From the NCBI GenBank assembly GCA_024803745.1, contig JANJXV010000004.1, positions 50,415,858-50,479,857 of the forward strand: a DNA stretch of 64,000 nt. The letters run 5' to 3'. The translations under genes and the position numbers were made by a program. Under the pieces are notes generated by a model. It saw only the letters and a program-made list of their open reading frames with translations. It ran no database searches and was not told where the DNA came from. This DNA is from Megascapheus bottae. Taxonomy: Eukaryota; Chordata; Mammalia; Rodentia; Geomyidae. Of the stretch, positions 12,640 to 25,169 are shown piece after piece (within the stretch, counting starts at the first letter, position 1; the number at the start of each line of letters is the position of its first letter).

Positions 12640-13069
12640 TGAGAATCCCCACAGCTTGTTCTTTCATGGATTGCCAGGACCTCGTTCATCAACCGTATTT
12701 ACTGGTCAAGTGACTCTAGTGCAATGAATGTGTGTGTGTTTGTGTGTGTGCATACTTGTGTAAGGGTTTTTTATGCATCCGCATTAAAGTAAAAGGTCCT
12801 TAACAAAAGAACTATTGGCATTTTATTAACAAATAAAGTCTCAAGAGGCAGAAAAGAAATAAAAGAAGAAAACATTCTTTGTGCATACCAATGAACTATT
12901 TGACACCTCAAATGTCAACGAGTTTCTTTTCCCTTTTGTTTTGGTCATGAACATGAAAGTAGTAAGATAGGGTGAAAGTCAGTAGATCATGCTAACAATG
13001 TATCAATGTATATGTTACATTATTTTCAAGACTACTTCCTATGTTTGTTCAAAAATAAGATCTAGTTAA

Positions 13070-13293
13070 TAGCTGATGGTTCGCATCTGTAATCCTAACT
13101 ACTCTAGAAAGTGAGATCTGAGCATCACAATACTAAGCTAATGTGGGCAACAAAGTTCCTAAGACTATTAACTCCAATGAGCCACCAGAAAGCCAGAAGT
13201 TGAGCTATGGCTCAAGTGGTAGGGTATAATTCTTGAGCAAAAAAAAAAAATCAAAGATACAGCAACTTGACCCTGAGTTCAAGCCCTAGTAAT

Positions 13294-13294
<1 letters not shown>
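13070..13294 (+). mobile_element. B1-ID dimeric SINE
   Basis: The B1 half has GCATCTGTAATCCTAACTACT. The ID half has AGCTATGGCTCAAGTGGTAG and GAGTTCAAGCCCTAGTA. It runs straight into a GT microsatellite. Confidence 0.5.
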
Positions 13295-13335
<41 letters not shown>

Positions 13336-13339
13336 TGCA
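13295..13339. repeat. (GT)n microsatellite at SINE 3' end
   Basis: About 18 GT units, then GCGCGTGCAC, directly after the SINE. Confidence 0.5.
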
Positions 13340-14040
13340 CAGGCAAAGATGTAAACCTATTACATTATATTACATCTACTTATTATGCAGGTGTTATACC
13401 TTTCACTCTATAATATTTAACTAGAAAATATTTCAAGAATCATTATTTTAAGAATACATTCAATTTTTAAGTTTTAATACATCTAATATTAAATTTATAC
13501 TACCTTCATAAACTTATGGTGTTTTAAAAAGTAAACAAGACTGAACAAATTTCTGTATGTTCATTGGTTATAGTTTAGTGAAGCAAAACCGGATTGAGCT
13601 TCACACTCCAAGTGAAAATGTCAAAATGTCAAAATTATCCTGGCAATCCTGTATTAGAATTGAAATAAACACATCTTTGGTAGACTCTTCCTTTTGTAAG
13701 TCTCTTCTTACTGACTCCTCACTGTCACAATTCCATTAGAACATAAACAGCACATATGAACTTTCCCTACCAGAGAAAGGTGTTCAGGGGGAGAGTTACA
13801 ACAAACGTGAACTTCTTTTATATAGAAGCCAGATTTTCATAAAGCTTATAATAGGTAATTATGTTTCCTCTAAATTCTCTCTTACCACTTTGCAACTAGT
13901 ATACTAAATGCAAATTTGTGTTCACCTCAATCATAAGAGTAATGGACTCAAAGAAAATAAAGTCATATTAAAGTGGGAGCATCAAAACTCAAGATATCCA
14001 GTTAAAGGTGTGGTATTGTTGATAGAGAACTAGCTACTGT

Positions 14041-14290
14041 GGTTGGGAACGAAGGCTCACGCCTGTCATCCTGGCTACTCAGGAGGCTGAGATCTGAGGA
14101 TCATGGTTCAAAGCCAGCCCTGGTACTAAAGACCATGGGACCCTTATCTCCAATTAATTACTAGGAAAAAAAAATGGGAAGTGGGCTGTGGATCAAGTGG
14201 TAGGGCAGTAGCCTTGATCTGAAGAGCTTAGGGACAGCTCCCAGTCCCAGACTTAAAGCCTCTAAAGCCTCATGACCCACCAAAGAGAGA
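14041..14290 (+). mobile_element. B1-ID dimeric SINE
   Basis: GGCTCACGCCTGTCATCCTG and GGCTACTCAGGAGGCTGAGA mark the B1 half. GTGGGCTGTGGATCAAGTGG and GAAGAGCTTAGGGACAGC mark the ID half. Confidence 0.5.
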
Positions 14291-14297
14291 GGGGGGG

Positions 14298-14301
<4 letters not shown>

Positions 14302-14365
<64 letters not shown>

Positions 14366-14374
14366 GAGAGAGAG
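14302..14374. repeat. (GA)n microsatellite at SINE tail
   Basis: About 36 GA units, with one GGG break, following the SINE ending near 14290. Confidence 0.5.
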
Positions 14375-14429
14375 AACTAGCTAATATGTGAAAATGTCAG
14401 GGATCTAGTTTGAGTCACTGTCCCATACA

Positions 14430-14446
14430 AAAGAAAGAAGGAAGGA

Positions 14447-14506
<60 letters not shown>

Positions 14507-14605
14507 AGGAGGGAGGGAAAGAAGGGAGAGAGAGGAGAGAAGGAAGGGAGAAAGAGGAGAGAAGGAAGGGAGGAAGGAAGGAAGGAAGGAAGGAAAGGAA
14601 GGAGG
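14430..14605. repeat. GAAA/GGAA purine tract
   Basis: (GAAA)n followed by GGGA and GGAA units over 175 bp, all purine on the + strand. Lys/Arg/Glu-rich frames over it are artefacts. Confidence 0.5.
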
Positions 14606-14635
14606 GAGGGAAAAGATATAAAGATCTTAAAATGT

Positions 14636-15105
14636 AACCCCCTCCCCCTCCCCCCCCCTCTCTCTCTCTCTTCCCCCCCCCCCATGGGGCTTGAACTTGG
14701 CCTGGGCATTGTCCCTGAGCTCTTCAGTTTAAGGCTACCTACTACCCTACCCTGGAGCCAAGCCCTGCTTCCCGTTTCCTTTCGCCAGTCCTGGGCCTTG
14801 AACTCAGGGCTGGGCACTGTCTTTGGGCCTTCTCAAGGCTAGCGCTTTACCACTGGAGCCACAGCACCATTTCCAACTTTTTTCTATATATGTGGTACCA
14901 AGGAATCGAACCCCTGTTTTCATGCAAGCTAGGCAAGCACTCTTCCCACTAGGCCAAGCTCCAGGCCTCTACTTCCGGTTTTCTAGAGGTTAAATGGAGA
15001 TAAGAATCTCAGATCCTTTTGTGCCCAGGCTAGCTTTGAACCTTAATCCTCAGATTTCAGCCTCTTGAGTAGCTAGGATTACAAGCATGAGCCATTGAGC
15101 CTGGC
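14636..15105 (-). mobile_element. B1-ID SINE interrupted by a nested SINE
   Basis: The ID half and tail are at 14636-14774, including a C/T-rich tail derivative. The B1 half is at 14969-15105, ending in TACAAGCATGAGCCATTGAG. The two halves are split exactly by the element at 14775-14967. Confidence 0.5.
14775..14967 (-). mobile_element. Dimeric ID-type SINE nested in a B1-ID SINE
   Basis: A complete minus-strand ID dimer (GCCAGTCCTGGGCC ... AGGCCAAGCTCCAGGCC). The flanks CTGCTTCCCGTTT (14765-14777) and CTACTTCCGGTTT (14969-14981) look like a worn target duplication inside the older SINE. Confidence 0.5.
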
Positions 15106-15494
15106 ATGAGTATCATTTTGAATATTAATGGAAAATTAAACAAAAAAACTGAGCTCTCCAAGTTTTAAAATTTGGGATATATAAATGCACAGACCTCAAA
15201 AATTTATCCAGGAAAAACATAAAAGTAGCTTCACTTTCACTAAAAAAGAATTGAAAACAAATTGTATCACAGGACAACAAGAATAAAGATAAATATATTT
15301 GTGGATGTACAGGCATTTCAAATGCATCATTAATATTTATTTTATCTTCTATATGATAATATTGCTTTTAACATTTTAGTAAGAAAAAATAACCTCAATG
15401 AACCTACTTTCTGGTAAATTTATAATAAGATTTTTCGACAAGAAAAATTACAAATAAAAGCAATGGCATGCTATTTAGACTTAGCAGTTATTAG
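15106..15494. other. No recognised feature
   Basis: AT-rich DNA without a gene or clear repeat. Confidence 0.5.
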
Positions 15495-15840
15495 TTTTCT
15501 ATTTTTGTTCCATCTTTCAAAATACATTCTTCCTTTCACCCTACCTCTTTTCTCTCACCCTTTCTTAATTCTTTTCTTGTATACTGATTTTAATATTATA
15601 TTTGATATTAATATTGCATATTGATTTATAATATTACAAAGGTGATTCCTTTATTTCTCTCCCTCTGGGAGCCCCTAACCATGTATTAGCCCTGTTTTTG
15701 TTTTAATTTTTGTATTTTTTTTTACATACATACATATTCTCAAACAATATACAACATTGTTATATGTTGTTAACGTAACATGTAACTGAACTTTACCTTT
15801 TGTGTAATTGTGTGACTTGCATATGCTAAGATTTGGTTTT
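15495..15840 (-). mobile_element. Old L1 3' UTR-like remnant
   Basis: Minus-oriented C/T-rich tract (TTCACCCTACCTCTTTTCTC), then AT-rich sequence and CCCTCTGGGAGCCCC, similar in build to other L1 3' ends. Weak, by resemblance only. Confidence 0.5.
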
Positions 15841-15863
15841 GAATGAAGATTTCAAGTCTTGAT

Positions 15864-15922
15864 TATATATTATATATACATTATATATATTATATATAAT
15901 ACATATATTATATATATATATA
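15864..15922. repeat. (TA)n tract at SINE tail
   Basis: TATATA-rich 60 bp directly before the tail end of the minus-strand SINE at 15923. Confidence 0.5.
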
Positions 15923-16142
15923 GTGGGTCATGGAGCTTGAACACGGCCTGGGCACTGTTCTTGAGCACTTCAGCTCAGGCTGCTGCCCTACCCTTGAGCC
16001 ATGCCCCACTTCCTATTTTCTAGAGGTTAATTGGAGATCAGAGTCTCAGGTCCTATTGTGCCCAGGCTGGCTTTGAACCTTGTCCCTTAGATCTCAGCCT
16101 CCTGAATAGCTAGAATGACAGGAGTGACTCACAGAACCTGGC
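15923..16142 (-). mobile_element. B1-ID dimeric SINE
   Basis: TGGAGCTTGAACACGGCCTG and TTGAGCCATGCCCCACTTCC (ID half), then CTTAGATCTCAGCCTCCTGA (B1 half), all read in reverse. Confidence 0.5.
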
Positions 16143-17121
16143 TTAATAATATTTCTTGTACAAATAACTTTGATGTTTTTGTTATTTTGATTGCTTTCTT
16201 ATGTTTTTCTTTATTTTCTTTTTTAATCTCTTCCCCATGTATAAAAATAAAATTTGTGCATATTTAGTATTTAGTTTTGCAGAAGTAGCACATATTTGAC
16301 GCTTTGTTTTCCTTTTTCACCCTTGTATTTCTTTCCTTCTCCTGTTAACTAGCCTCTGTTCTCTCTGTGTCTACCTTCTTCGTCTCTCTTTCTAAAGTTA
16401 AGCTGATTTAGCTCATATAGTCTGATGATTAAAATCTATATTCAGGAGAATCTACCTTAGCTGTCACTAACATGATAAAAATTTGAAGGATTTGGAAGCT
16501 GTGACATATGAGGAAAAGGTGAAGGTCCCAGAGAGATCTAGCTTTGAGTGATTTTGGTAACTTTTTGGAATAAAAGTTAAATTTGTATAAGATCTCTTTC
16601 CTGTCCCTATGCACTTTTGAGCTGACACTTTGGGAATGACACAGGGAAGGTAATGCTAATCCTTTCTTAAAGATGATGACCTGATATGTCGTGTGCTATG
16701 CTCTGCCCAAAGTCTCTGAGATCAATAAAGACTGAGGATATGGTCACATTCCAAAGCCATCCAAATATCAGTTTGCTTCCTAATTAGTTTGTTGTTCATT
16801 CACTGAGACCACTGTCAGTAACTAATCCAACATACTTGGGTAAAAAAAAACAGCAACAGATTTGAAGGCAAAAAGACCCCAAGCAAAGTACTAAATATCT
16901 TCAAAAGGTTCTAAGGGAAAGGCTTCATTGATTGTTAGAGTCTGTTAAACATTACAAAATAAAAAATGATCTTAGTACGACATGGAAGGCTATTTTTCCA
17001 AATCAGGTAACAGTCATTTGTTACCAGTTTAAAGGAACAAATTAAGGGAACATTGAGGAAGACATCATTCAACCTATTGCAGTTACTTACAGAAGCAGTT
17101 CACTGAGTACATGATTCAGGG
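16143..17121. other. No gene; T-rich stretch, possibly old L1
   Basis: A C/T-rich stretch at 16150-16400 may be another worn L1 3' UTR. The rest shows nothing. Confidence 0.5.
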
Positions 17122-17319
17122 AGGGCTGGGAGTTTGGCCTACTGGTAGAGTGCTTGCCTAGCATGCAACAAGACCCAAATTGAATGCCTTGCTACTACAT
17201 ACATAGAAAAGCTGAAAGTAGTGCTGTGGCTAAAGTAGTAGAGCTTTAGCCTTGAGAAAGCCCAAGGACAGTTGCTGAGTCCCTGAGTTCAAGCCTCAAA
17301 ACTGGCAAAAAAATAAAAA
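17122..17319 (+). mobile_element. Dimeric ID-type SINE
   Basis: GGCTGGGAGTTTGGCCTACT and TAGAGTGCTTGCCTAGCATG, then a second unit with GTGCTGTGGCTAAAGTAGTA and an AAAAAAATAAAAA tail. Confidence 0.5.
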
Positions 17320-17448
17320 GCCTCATAGAAGAAGGAGCATTAATTAGAAAGCAGGAAAGAAAACATATTTTATAATTGTTTGTATTCATTCAGAAAGTTT
17401 TCACGAAGGCCAAGAACTCATCTAGTATAGGAAATGCTGTGGTAGGAA

Positions 17449-17450
<2 letters not shown>

Positions 17451-17498
<48 letters not shown>
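17451..17498. repeat. (AC)24 microsatellite
   Basis: Uninterrupted AC run; no SINE directly attached. Confidence 0.5.
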
Positions 17499-17500
<2 letters not shown>

Positions 17501-18119
17501 CAAATCAAGATGCAGAGATACAAAGCAAGATAGTGTCATTCTTCACACATGAATTTTCTTGATTGGTTACAAAATTAATGGTAAAATGAATGAAATTTAT
17601 CAAAATTGAGATCTATACAGTGAGTTAGCTCATTCTAGTAAGTTTTTCTAATAATAAGTGAATGAACTCAAAATGAACAACATCATACAAATGTGCAGAT
17701 ATTTTATTTTAACTGCTTCTCAGCTCCCTGTTAGTCATTTTTGTTATATTTTATGTTTTTGTTTGTTTGTTTTGTATGTGTGTCTTGTTAGGGATCTAAT
17801 ACAAGGCATTGACAAATAAGCAAATGCTCATCTTACTAAAAATTCCAAATAAGAAATCCTAAACTATTAAAACAAGTATAATTCTATGATCATTTTAATA
17901 TTGTGCTCTATAGTTCCCATTTAAACTACTGTTCATAAATTAGCCCTATTTTTGATGAAGTAGCTATCACATTTTATGATTAAAATTACAATACAAAAGT
18001 AGAAAGAGTGTAAAATTACATGTACTATCAGGTTGGGAAATGTTAACAAGAATAGCTTTATTAATGGACAACTGATTCATTGTGACAAAATACTTGAATG
18101 AATACTTAGATTTTATTTC

Positions 18120-18350
18120 TTTCTTTTTAAAATTTTATTATTATTTTAATTGTCTGGGTAATGTATAGAGGGGTTTCAGTTATATTTGTCAGGTAGTAGG
18201 TACATTACTTCTCATACATTGATAACCCTTCTCATGTTTTTGTCCCCATTTCCCTCCTGCTACTACCTCTCAATCATCTTGTTTTTCCCCCCTTCCTTTT
18301 CCTATTTCAAATAAACAAATAAACATATATACAATATGTCAGGTAACAAA
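18120..18350 (-). mobile_element. L1 3' end
   Basis: It reads in reverse as the shared L1 3' UTR: CTTCTCATACATTGATAACC, then CCATTTCCCTCC, ATCTTGTTTTTCCCC and CCTATTTCAAATAAACAAAT. It matches the 538-1213 and 57895-58095 copies. Confidence 0.5.
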
Positions 18351-18718
18351 GTCAAATCTGTTAAACAAGTAGTAGCAGTGAACGTGAGAATAATAATTTC
18401 TGAAAATAATCAGTTTTACTGAAAACAGCATGAAGTTTGGAATTTGATATACTAGAAGTCAAATCTCTATTCTCTCTATATAATACTCTGAAACAATTAC
18501 TTTCATTTCAAATTTTGTGAGAACTATCTAAATTGTTATACCTGTGGCTGTTATTGTGCAAAGGTTACTAAAAAATGGTTACATTTTTAGTTGTTAACCA
18601 CCTCCCATTAAGTCTCTTCCAATAGGAAAAATGATTCATATTCTAGATAATACAATCAAGTGAATAGTCAGCATCTCTATTTGCATCTAAACATTTAAAA
18701 AATCACAAATCAGAATCT

Positions 18719-18942
18719 TGCCAGATGCCAGTAGCTCATGCCTGTAATCTTAGTTACACAAGAAAATGAGATCTAAGGTAAGAAGTTTGAAGCGAACCCA
18801 AGCAAAAAGGTCATTGACACTCTATTTCTAATTAACCAGAAAAAAATGTCCAACAGGAAGTGTGGTTAAAGTGGTAAAGTGAGAGATGTGAACAGAGCAC
18901 CAAGTCCTGAGTTCAGGAACCCACACATGAAAGAAAGAAAAG

Positions 18943-18945
<3 letters not shown>
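18719..18945 (+). mobile_element. B1-ID dimeric SINE, worn
   Basis: CATGCCTGTAATCTTAGTTA (B1) and GTGTGGTTAAAGTGGTAAAG plus CTGAGTTCAGG (ID), with a GAAAGAAAGAAAAG tail that becomes a GA run. Confidence 0.5.
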
Positions 18946-19011
<66 letters not shown>

Positions 19012-19100
19012 ACGCGGGAGGGAGGGAGGGAGGAAGGGAGGGAGAGAGAGGGAGAGGGAGAGGGAGAGGGAGAAGAAGAGGGAGAGGGAGAGAGAGAGGT
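18946..19100. repeat. (GA)n and GGGA tract at SINE tail
   Basis: About 32 GA units (to 19010), then GGGA/GGAGA-rich DNA. All purine on the + strand apart from a CACGC interruption near 19012. Confidence 0.5.
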
Positions 19101-19419
19101 GCTGCTCAATTCCAGTCCTAGAACTACTGCTGCCCTAAATTTCTTTTATTACTTATGTCCGCAATCATGGCGAAAGGTATCTAAAATAAAGCACCATAAA
19201 AGCATAAGGCAAAATATATTCATGTCTTTTGTCCAATCCAGATGAAAGTGGCTATATTTCTCTAATGAATCTGAATTCTAACCAATTCCATGGAGCACTG
19301 ACCATCTTGATCAGTTTTCTCCCATGTACAGTGCTGTAAACTCCTAAAAAATTTCCCAGTATCAACATTCACATGTCTTACTTTCCAATGTCAGTCAGAG
19401 TAAAGTTTTACAGATACAA

Positions 19420-19450
19420 GATTATTAGAAGATTCCATCTTCTAATAATC
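19420..19450. repeat. 14-bp perfect hairpin with 3-nt loop
   Basis: GATTATTAGAAGAT, then TCC, then its exact reverse complement. AT-rich, no following T run, so not a typical terminator. Confidence 0.5.
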
Positions 19451-19499
19451 ATTCACAATTCCTTTTGTCTAACTCATTCTACAATCAAGGTATCCTCAC

Positions 19500-19845
19500 G
19501 GTCTACTTAAATCCCATATATTCATGGTTCCAGTGCTTAAATAGTCTGTCCCTGTGTAATCATTCAATTCTTAGTTCACATGTTACATCCTTCAAGAGAC
19601 CAGCATTGGCCAGAAGTTTTATTAATGCTCCCCTTTGCTACTTCAGCCACTTCTGGTTCTGTACGCCAGTGTTATTATTATAGAACTTATTACCATATGA
19701 AAGTGTCTTGTTTAATTATTTGACAATGTGTTTAGACCTACTCTCTCAATTGGACAGTAATACCCCTGAGAAAAATCACTGTTTGTCCCTCCCAAAGCAG
19801 CAGGTGTCTACTTTAGACAGGTAGTAAATACTCATGAATGGCATT
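19500..19845 (+). mobile_element. L2 3' end remnant
   Basis: Diagnostic L2 order: a TGTTACATCCTTCAAGAGA-like 'allow cells' segment, TTATTATTATAGAACTTATTA, then a GACAGTAATACCCCTGAGAA segment and TAGTAAATACTCATGAATGG near the end. An ancient LINE with substantial divergence. Confidence 0.5.
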
Positions 19846-22800
19846 TAGTACTCCAAAAAAGCATATGACAGCAATAGCACAATAAAAACATGAATATTGC
19901 AGTAAGGAACTGAAACACTCATAAATGTATTTAAGTGCTTTGATTGAAATAGAGAATGAAATTGTTCTATTAAATTTCTAAAGTATGAAAAAGATACTAG
20001 CATTTTGAAATATTGATTTAATATACAGATTTTCCTTTTTAAAAATTTGTTTTGCTACCCATTGAAAAGCACTATGGAATCTAATTGCTAATAATAACGA
20101 TATAATATAAAGCAATAATAATGCACTTATTATGATTTGGTTTATAAAAGAAATATAAGCAAAATCACATTCCCTAATAAAATTTTAACTCACATAAACA
20201 TTTAAAGATCCAAATAACATTGCAGTAGGCTGATTCATTTGAACGTTAGTTATTCAATATTAACATATTAATAATAGTCATTGCCTTTAAGGAAGGTCAT
20301 AAAACTTCTTTCTTCAATTCAATATAATAATATGTAAGTATTTATATCTCAAGCAGAAACTGTGATGACCTGACATTTTTTTAAGCATGTCACAAATAGC
20401 AAAGGTCTGTACTATTCTTAGAAAATTTATCAACATCAAATGAACATGATTATGATTTAATCTGTGCAGTTTTGCATCTGTGATTACACTAAATGTTGCC
20501 TACTAATTCTTATAATGATGTTAAACATACTGAAGAATGAACAGTTAATATCCTGTGGGATTTCCATGAGAAATAAATGTCTTTTTCATTTAGTGAGTGA
20601 AGTGGGAAAATATGTATATGAAGTCAATATTAATTTACGCATCATACTATTATGCTTCCAACAAATAAAAAATACACATTTCTCCAAATAGTAGTAGTCC
20701 ATCCCACTTTGTGCTTTCAAATCAGAACACATCAATTATCCCATTTGAACTTTATAGAAACTGAGTGAGATAAAGAGAAAAGTTCATTGTTTCATCTCAA
20801 AAGATAATCACATTTTTCCCAAACTGCATGCTGAGGAAATAGAAAAAACTACTATAGTTCAGGGTCCAACTTTATATCCCAGAAATATTTTGTCATGGTA
20901 CTACCTAAATTGTGCATTCTAGTTAAGACATGAAACAATGAAAGAATAATGCTTTGAGACACTGTGGTCTAAGGAAGTATCATGGTTTCCATGTTTCCCT
21001 GAAATAGCAAATTCAGTTGTGACACCGAGGAGGAAGTGACCCTTTAAAACACAAGACTGAAATCCTCTCTTGCATCATCAAAGTACAAATGAGAATGCTA
21101 ATTCTGTGAAGAGAACACAGCTGCCAGAACACAGGAACTCTCAGAATAGAAGGGTAAAGACCATCTGAAATGAACTCCCAGACAGCAGTTTCCAGAACAT
21201 ATTGAAGTGAAGCACAACATTCTGTAGAAATCCACTGATAATGATCCAGTATTTAAAGATTACACATTGATGGGGGGGGATGGAGGGTCAGAAAACACTA
21301 AAAGCCTGTGTTAAGGAGGCTGAAGCCTGTTCAGGAAAAATTGGGCACGAGAAATGTGAGACCCAAAGAGCAGAACACAGATTGTATCATATTATATTGT
21401 TAAATGAAGCTTGCAGACTTTATATGAGAGGAGAATGGAATAATATCAGAATCTGTGCTACCCAAACTGCAGATCTGACTTTATGATACAAGTTAGGTAT
21501 CCCTATTTAGATTGCTTGCAGCTGGAAATGTTTCTGCCATTGGATTATCTGAATATAGATAATGAGATATATGGGAGATGTGATTGTTCCCTAAACACAA
21601 AATTAATTTATGTTTTATATATGCTTAAATATTGTCTGCCTTTAATCCACACACACATCTACACATACATATCTATCTCTTTCTTACTGTAGGTATATAT
21701 AATTTCTCTCTCTATATATATAATGTACTGTGATCTGAAACATGATTTCAGATATGAGATTTTCCATTTGTGAATCCATATATGATCTCAATTTTTTAGA
21801 TTTTTGCAATTACTTAGAAATGCATAGCATCCTGTTATATATATATGATATATAATCTTTCTGTGATTTATAAACTCAGTTGATTAAAAAAAATAAATTG
21901 GCTTGACAACCTTCATTAAATTCCAAAATAATAAACTTTCTCTGAATACAACTCTACAGTTACCTGGATAATATGGGTCCTATTAGAGCCCAGATTTGAT
22001 TAAAGTGGTCTGAACCCATATTATACTCTCTTGAACTACATGTCCCAGGCTCCCACATTCTTCCACCAAAGGTCATTACTTCCTTTCAGGCCAAAATTAC
22101 TTGTATCCTTCCAGGTTCTTCAAATGACTTTCTCTTTTATTTCTCCCCACCCCGGACTTAATCAAGCCCCAGATTATTACATAATTCTGTATAGTTGCAA
22201 TATACATGCATTTTTATAATTAGACTTCTATAAATGAATTGCATTTGAATTAACCTGCTTTGGTTCCAGTTGGGACCCTAACAAATACAGCCTCACCTAG
22301 CACAAGATTATTTTGCCTGGTCTTCCTCAACCAGGTGTGAACTAGCATTTCCCATTTACACTAATAAAGTTCACTCGGACTTGAACAGTTTAAATAATTA
22401 ATGCAATATCCATTCTGGGAGACAACCCAGAATTTTCATCTAGAACAATCTGAGATAGAACCTCTCAAATTTCCACTATACTTTTGTGATAATCAATGTA
22501 TTCATTAATTTTACTTTCCTATATGTATATCTTGTGTAAACATTATTATAACATGACAAAATGCCTTAGTGGGAAATGTAGTAGAGATAGCCAATCCTGA
22601 AATGCTATTAATAAATGAGGTAAGAATATAGGGAAACTAAAATAATTGACTAGAATTCACAAAGGTATGTGTGACAAAACTTAAATAACCCTACATGGTT
22701 GTAAAGTTACAAAACCTGTTGATTCAAAAGTGAAGGGATTTAGCAACTGGACATAGTTAGGGTAGGTGTCATATTTTTTCTAATTTCCTGTAGGACAGAG

Positions 22801-22889
22801 TAGGTCTTCATAACTCTACATAACAAAGAAAAGAAGCAAATGTTTTGGGGCTATATTTTATTTGAATTGTTTGACTAATTATAATGATT
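19846..22889. other. No gene; AT-rich, small TA/CA tracts
   Basis: 3 kb without a SINE. Short CA/TA patches lie at 21648-21722 and 21836-21855. Frames of 60-75 codons show nothing. Confidence 0.5.
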
Positions 22890-23165
22890 TACTATGAATG
22901 GCCCCAGGGCTCTTATACTGAAGGTATGGTGGAGCTAATAGGATATGACTGGATCATAAGGATACTAAACATTCATGGATAACTCATTGATGATATAATA
23001 GCTGTTTGTCATGTAATTGTAGTTGGGAGGTAGAGCCTAACTGGGGGAAAAAGATCAATAGGAGAATGTTTTTCAAGGTTGTATCTTTTTTCCCCTGACC
23101 TTACCTCTTCTACTTCTTTCCTTCCTGGGTATCATGAGGTGAGAAACTTTATTCTTTCATGCCTA
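22890..23165 (+). mobile_element. Possible old mammalian LTR or similar remnant
   Basis: GTTGGGAGGTAGAGCCTAAC, a later AAGGTTGTATC and GGGTATCATGAGGTGAG recall a common ancient mammalian interspersed repeat. I cannot fix the family; MaLR-type LTR is one guess. Confidence 0.5.
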
Positions 23166-23442
23166 TTTAGCATGATTGTTATCTTACCAAAGATTTTGAA
23201 AAAAATTAAATGAAACATTACCGAATAAAACCAGCGAGTTCAATAAGACACTAAATTAATGTGGGATTATAAAGGTTAATTTTTAAATACTAGGGTTTTT
23301 TTTCTATTTCCGCACATAGTATTTAAGGAATCATTACCTGATTAAATGAAGACTAATTCTGATACTTCAGGTAATTTTGAGTATTGAAATAGATATAACA
23401 GGGAAAATGTAAAGAAAAAAATGAAGATAAAAGTCATATGGA

Positions 23443-23676
23443 GAGCTGGACATGGTTGCTAGTGCCTGTAATCCTAGCTACTTAGGAGGCTGATAGCTGA
23501 GGATCAAGGTTTAAAGCCAGCCCAGGCACAAAAGGACCTGAAACTCTTATCTCCTATTAGCCTCTAGAAAATGGGAAGTGGGGCTTGGCTCAAGGGTAGG
23601 GCAGTAGCCTTGAGCTGAAAGGCTCAGGGACAGTGTCCAGCTGAATTCAAGCCCTATGACCCCCACACAACAAAAA
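23443..23676 (+). mobile_element. B1-ID dimeric SINE
   Basis: GTGCCTGTAATCCTAGCTAC and GGAAGTGGGGCTTGGCTCAA are the two halves, ending CACACAACAAAAAA. Confidence 0.5.
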
Positions 23677-24382
23677 AGCATATAGAACTTTCTGCTACAC
23701 ATCAAATCAGAGAGAACAGTGGGAATCTTTGGTAAAATTATAATTTAACATACTGGTAGAAGTTTTAAGCAATATGTTTTGTCTAATAATCAAAATAGAA
23801 TTTAAAGAGTAAAAATTTGAATATAAGGAAATAAACTTTTGTTCAGGATAAAATATCTACATACCTAAATTTTAATTTATTCAGAAGAATAAATGAACAC
23901 TATTGAAATTAACAAGAATGTTTACACAGGTGTCTAGAAATGAAGTAAATATAAAATTACACAGCTTTTATATGCTAACATCAAGTAATTAGAAATAGTT
24001 AAATATGTTTGTATGTGTTTACATGCTGTCAGTAGACATACACTTGTACCATTATTCACATATGAAACACTTAATAAAAAATGAACAAGAAGTATATGAG
24101 ATACATATAAAATAATTTCCTGAAACCTGTGAGGAAATAATTACATAAACAAAAAGCTCTGCAGAATCCATATAAAAGTATAAATTTAAAAGAATATAAG
24201 ATATTTAATATACAGTTAATTTCAAACTATTTTAAACAATTAATTTTTGAACTTTATTTATCTTAGTTTCAACAAAAATAAATCTAGTAAAGAAATAACC
24301 AGTTTTAAATATTTGTGATTTTATATTAATGACAAGAAGTATGATTGAGAGTTTAAAACATTTTTGCAAGAAATTATAATTC

Positions 24383-24612
24383 AGCTTGGTGTCCAATCAA
24401 TAAATAGTCATCTTAATCAGGAAGCTAAAACCTTAAGACCAATGTTTCAAGTCAGCCTAGGCAAGAAAGTCCGTGTGACTCTCATTGCCAATACCAAAAA
24501 CTGTTTTTAAAATCCCGAAGTGAAGCTGGAGCTTAATGGGTAGGATAATAAAATATCAAAGTTCGATGGCCGTACACAGGGACTGAGTTCAAACTTTAGG
24601 ATCAGCATACAC
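24383..24612 (+). mobile_element. B1-ID dimeric SINE, strongly worn
   Basis: Faint B1 half (AATCAGGAAGCTAAAACC, TTTCAAGTCAGCCTAGGCAA) and ID half (GAAGTGAAGCTGGAGCTTAA). Followed by a TATG/TATA-rich tract at 24625-24712. Confidence 0.5.
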
Positions 24613-24624
24613 AAAACAATGTAT

Positions 24625-24712
24625 TATGCATGTGTATGTATGTATATACACATATATGTATGCATATATACATAAGGTACATATGTATGCATGTATAATG
24701 TATACATATTGA
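24625..24712. repeat. TATG/TACA-rich simple sequence
   Basis: Alternating purine-pyrimidine (ATGTATGTATATACACATAT and similar) directly after a SINE. Confidence 0.5.
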
Positions 24713-25169
24713 ATATACAGAGAAAATTTACTATATGGCATTTAAATCTCAATCAAGCTATTAAAATATATAGTATTTCTAAATTTTCTATAATATTTCT
24801 AAATATTGTGATATATTTTCAGATTCTTATTCTCTAGCAATAACACTTCCTGTAAAAATTGTTCCTAAAGAGAATGATAGAAGGTATATCATTTGTCCAG
24901 TGAGGAAAATATATGAAACAGTAATTAATTCTTTGTAACAGGGTATTAATATAGGAAGAAAGTAGAGAAAAACCTAATTATAAAGAAATAAGAAGTAATT
25001 TACATTCTACAAAATGAAAAACAGAAGCTGGAAATTGTAGTGTCAAGAAGAAGGTTGAAGCCAAGAGGAAGGAGTTAGGAAAATGAAGGCAGAAAGTTTG
25101 GTGGAAAATTGTCATAGTTTACACTGTATATATATATATGAAAATGGATATATGAAAAAAGAGGATTAA

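Noticed and set aside
14377..14817. 146-codon minus-strand frame
   Set aside because: It runs through a GAAA/GGAA tract and SINE sequence; Ser/Phe/Leu repeats with no protein features.
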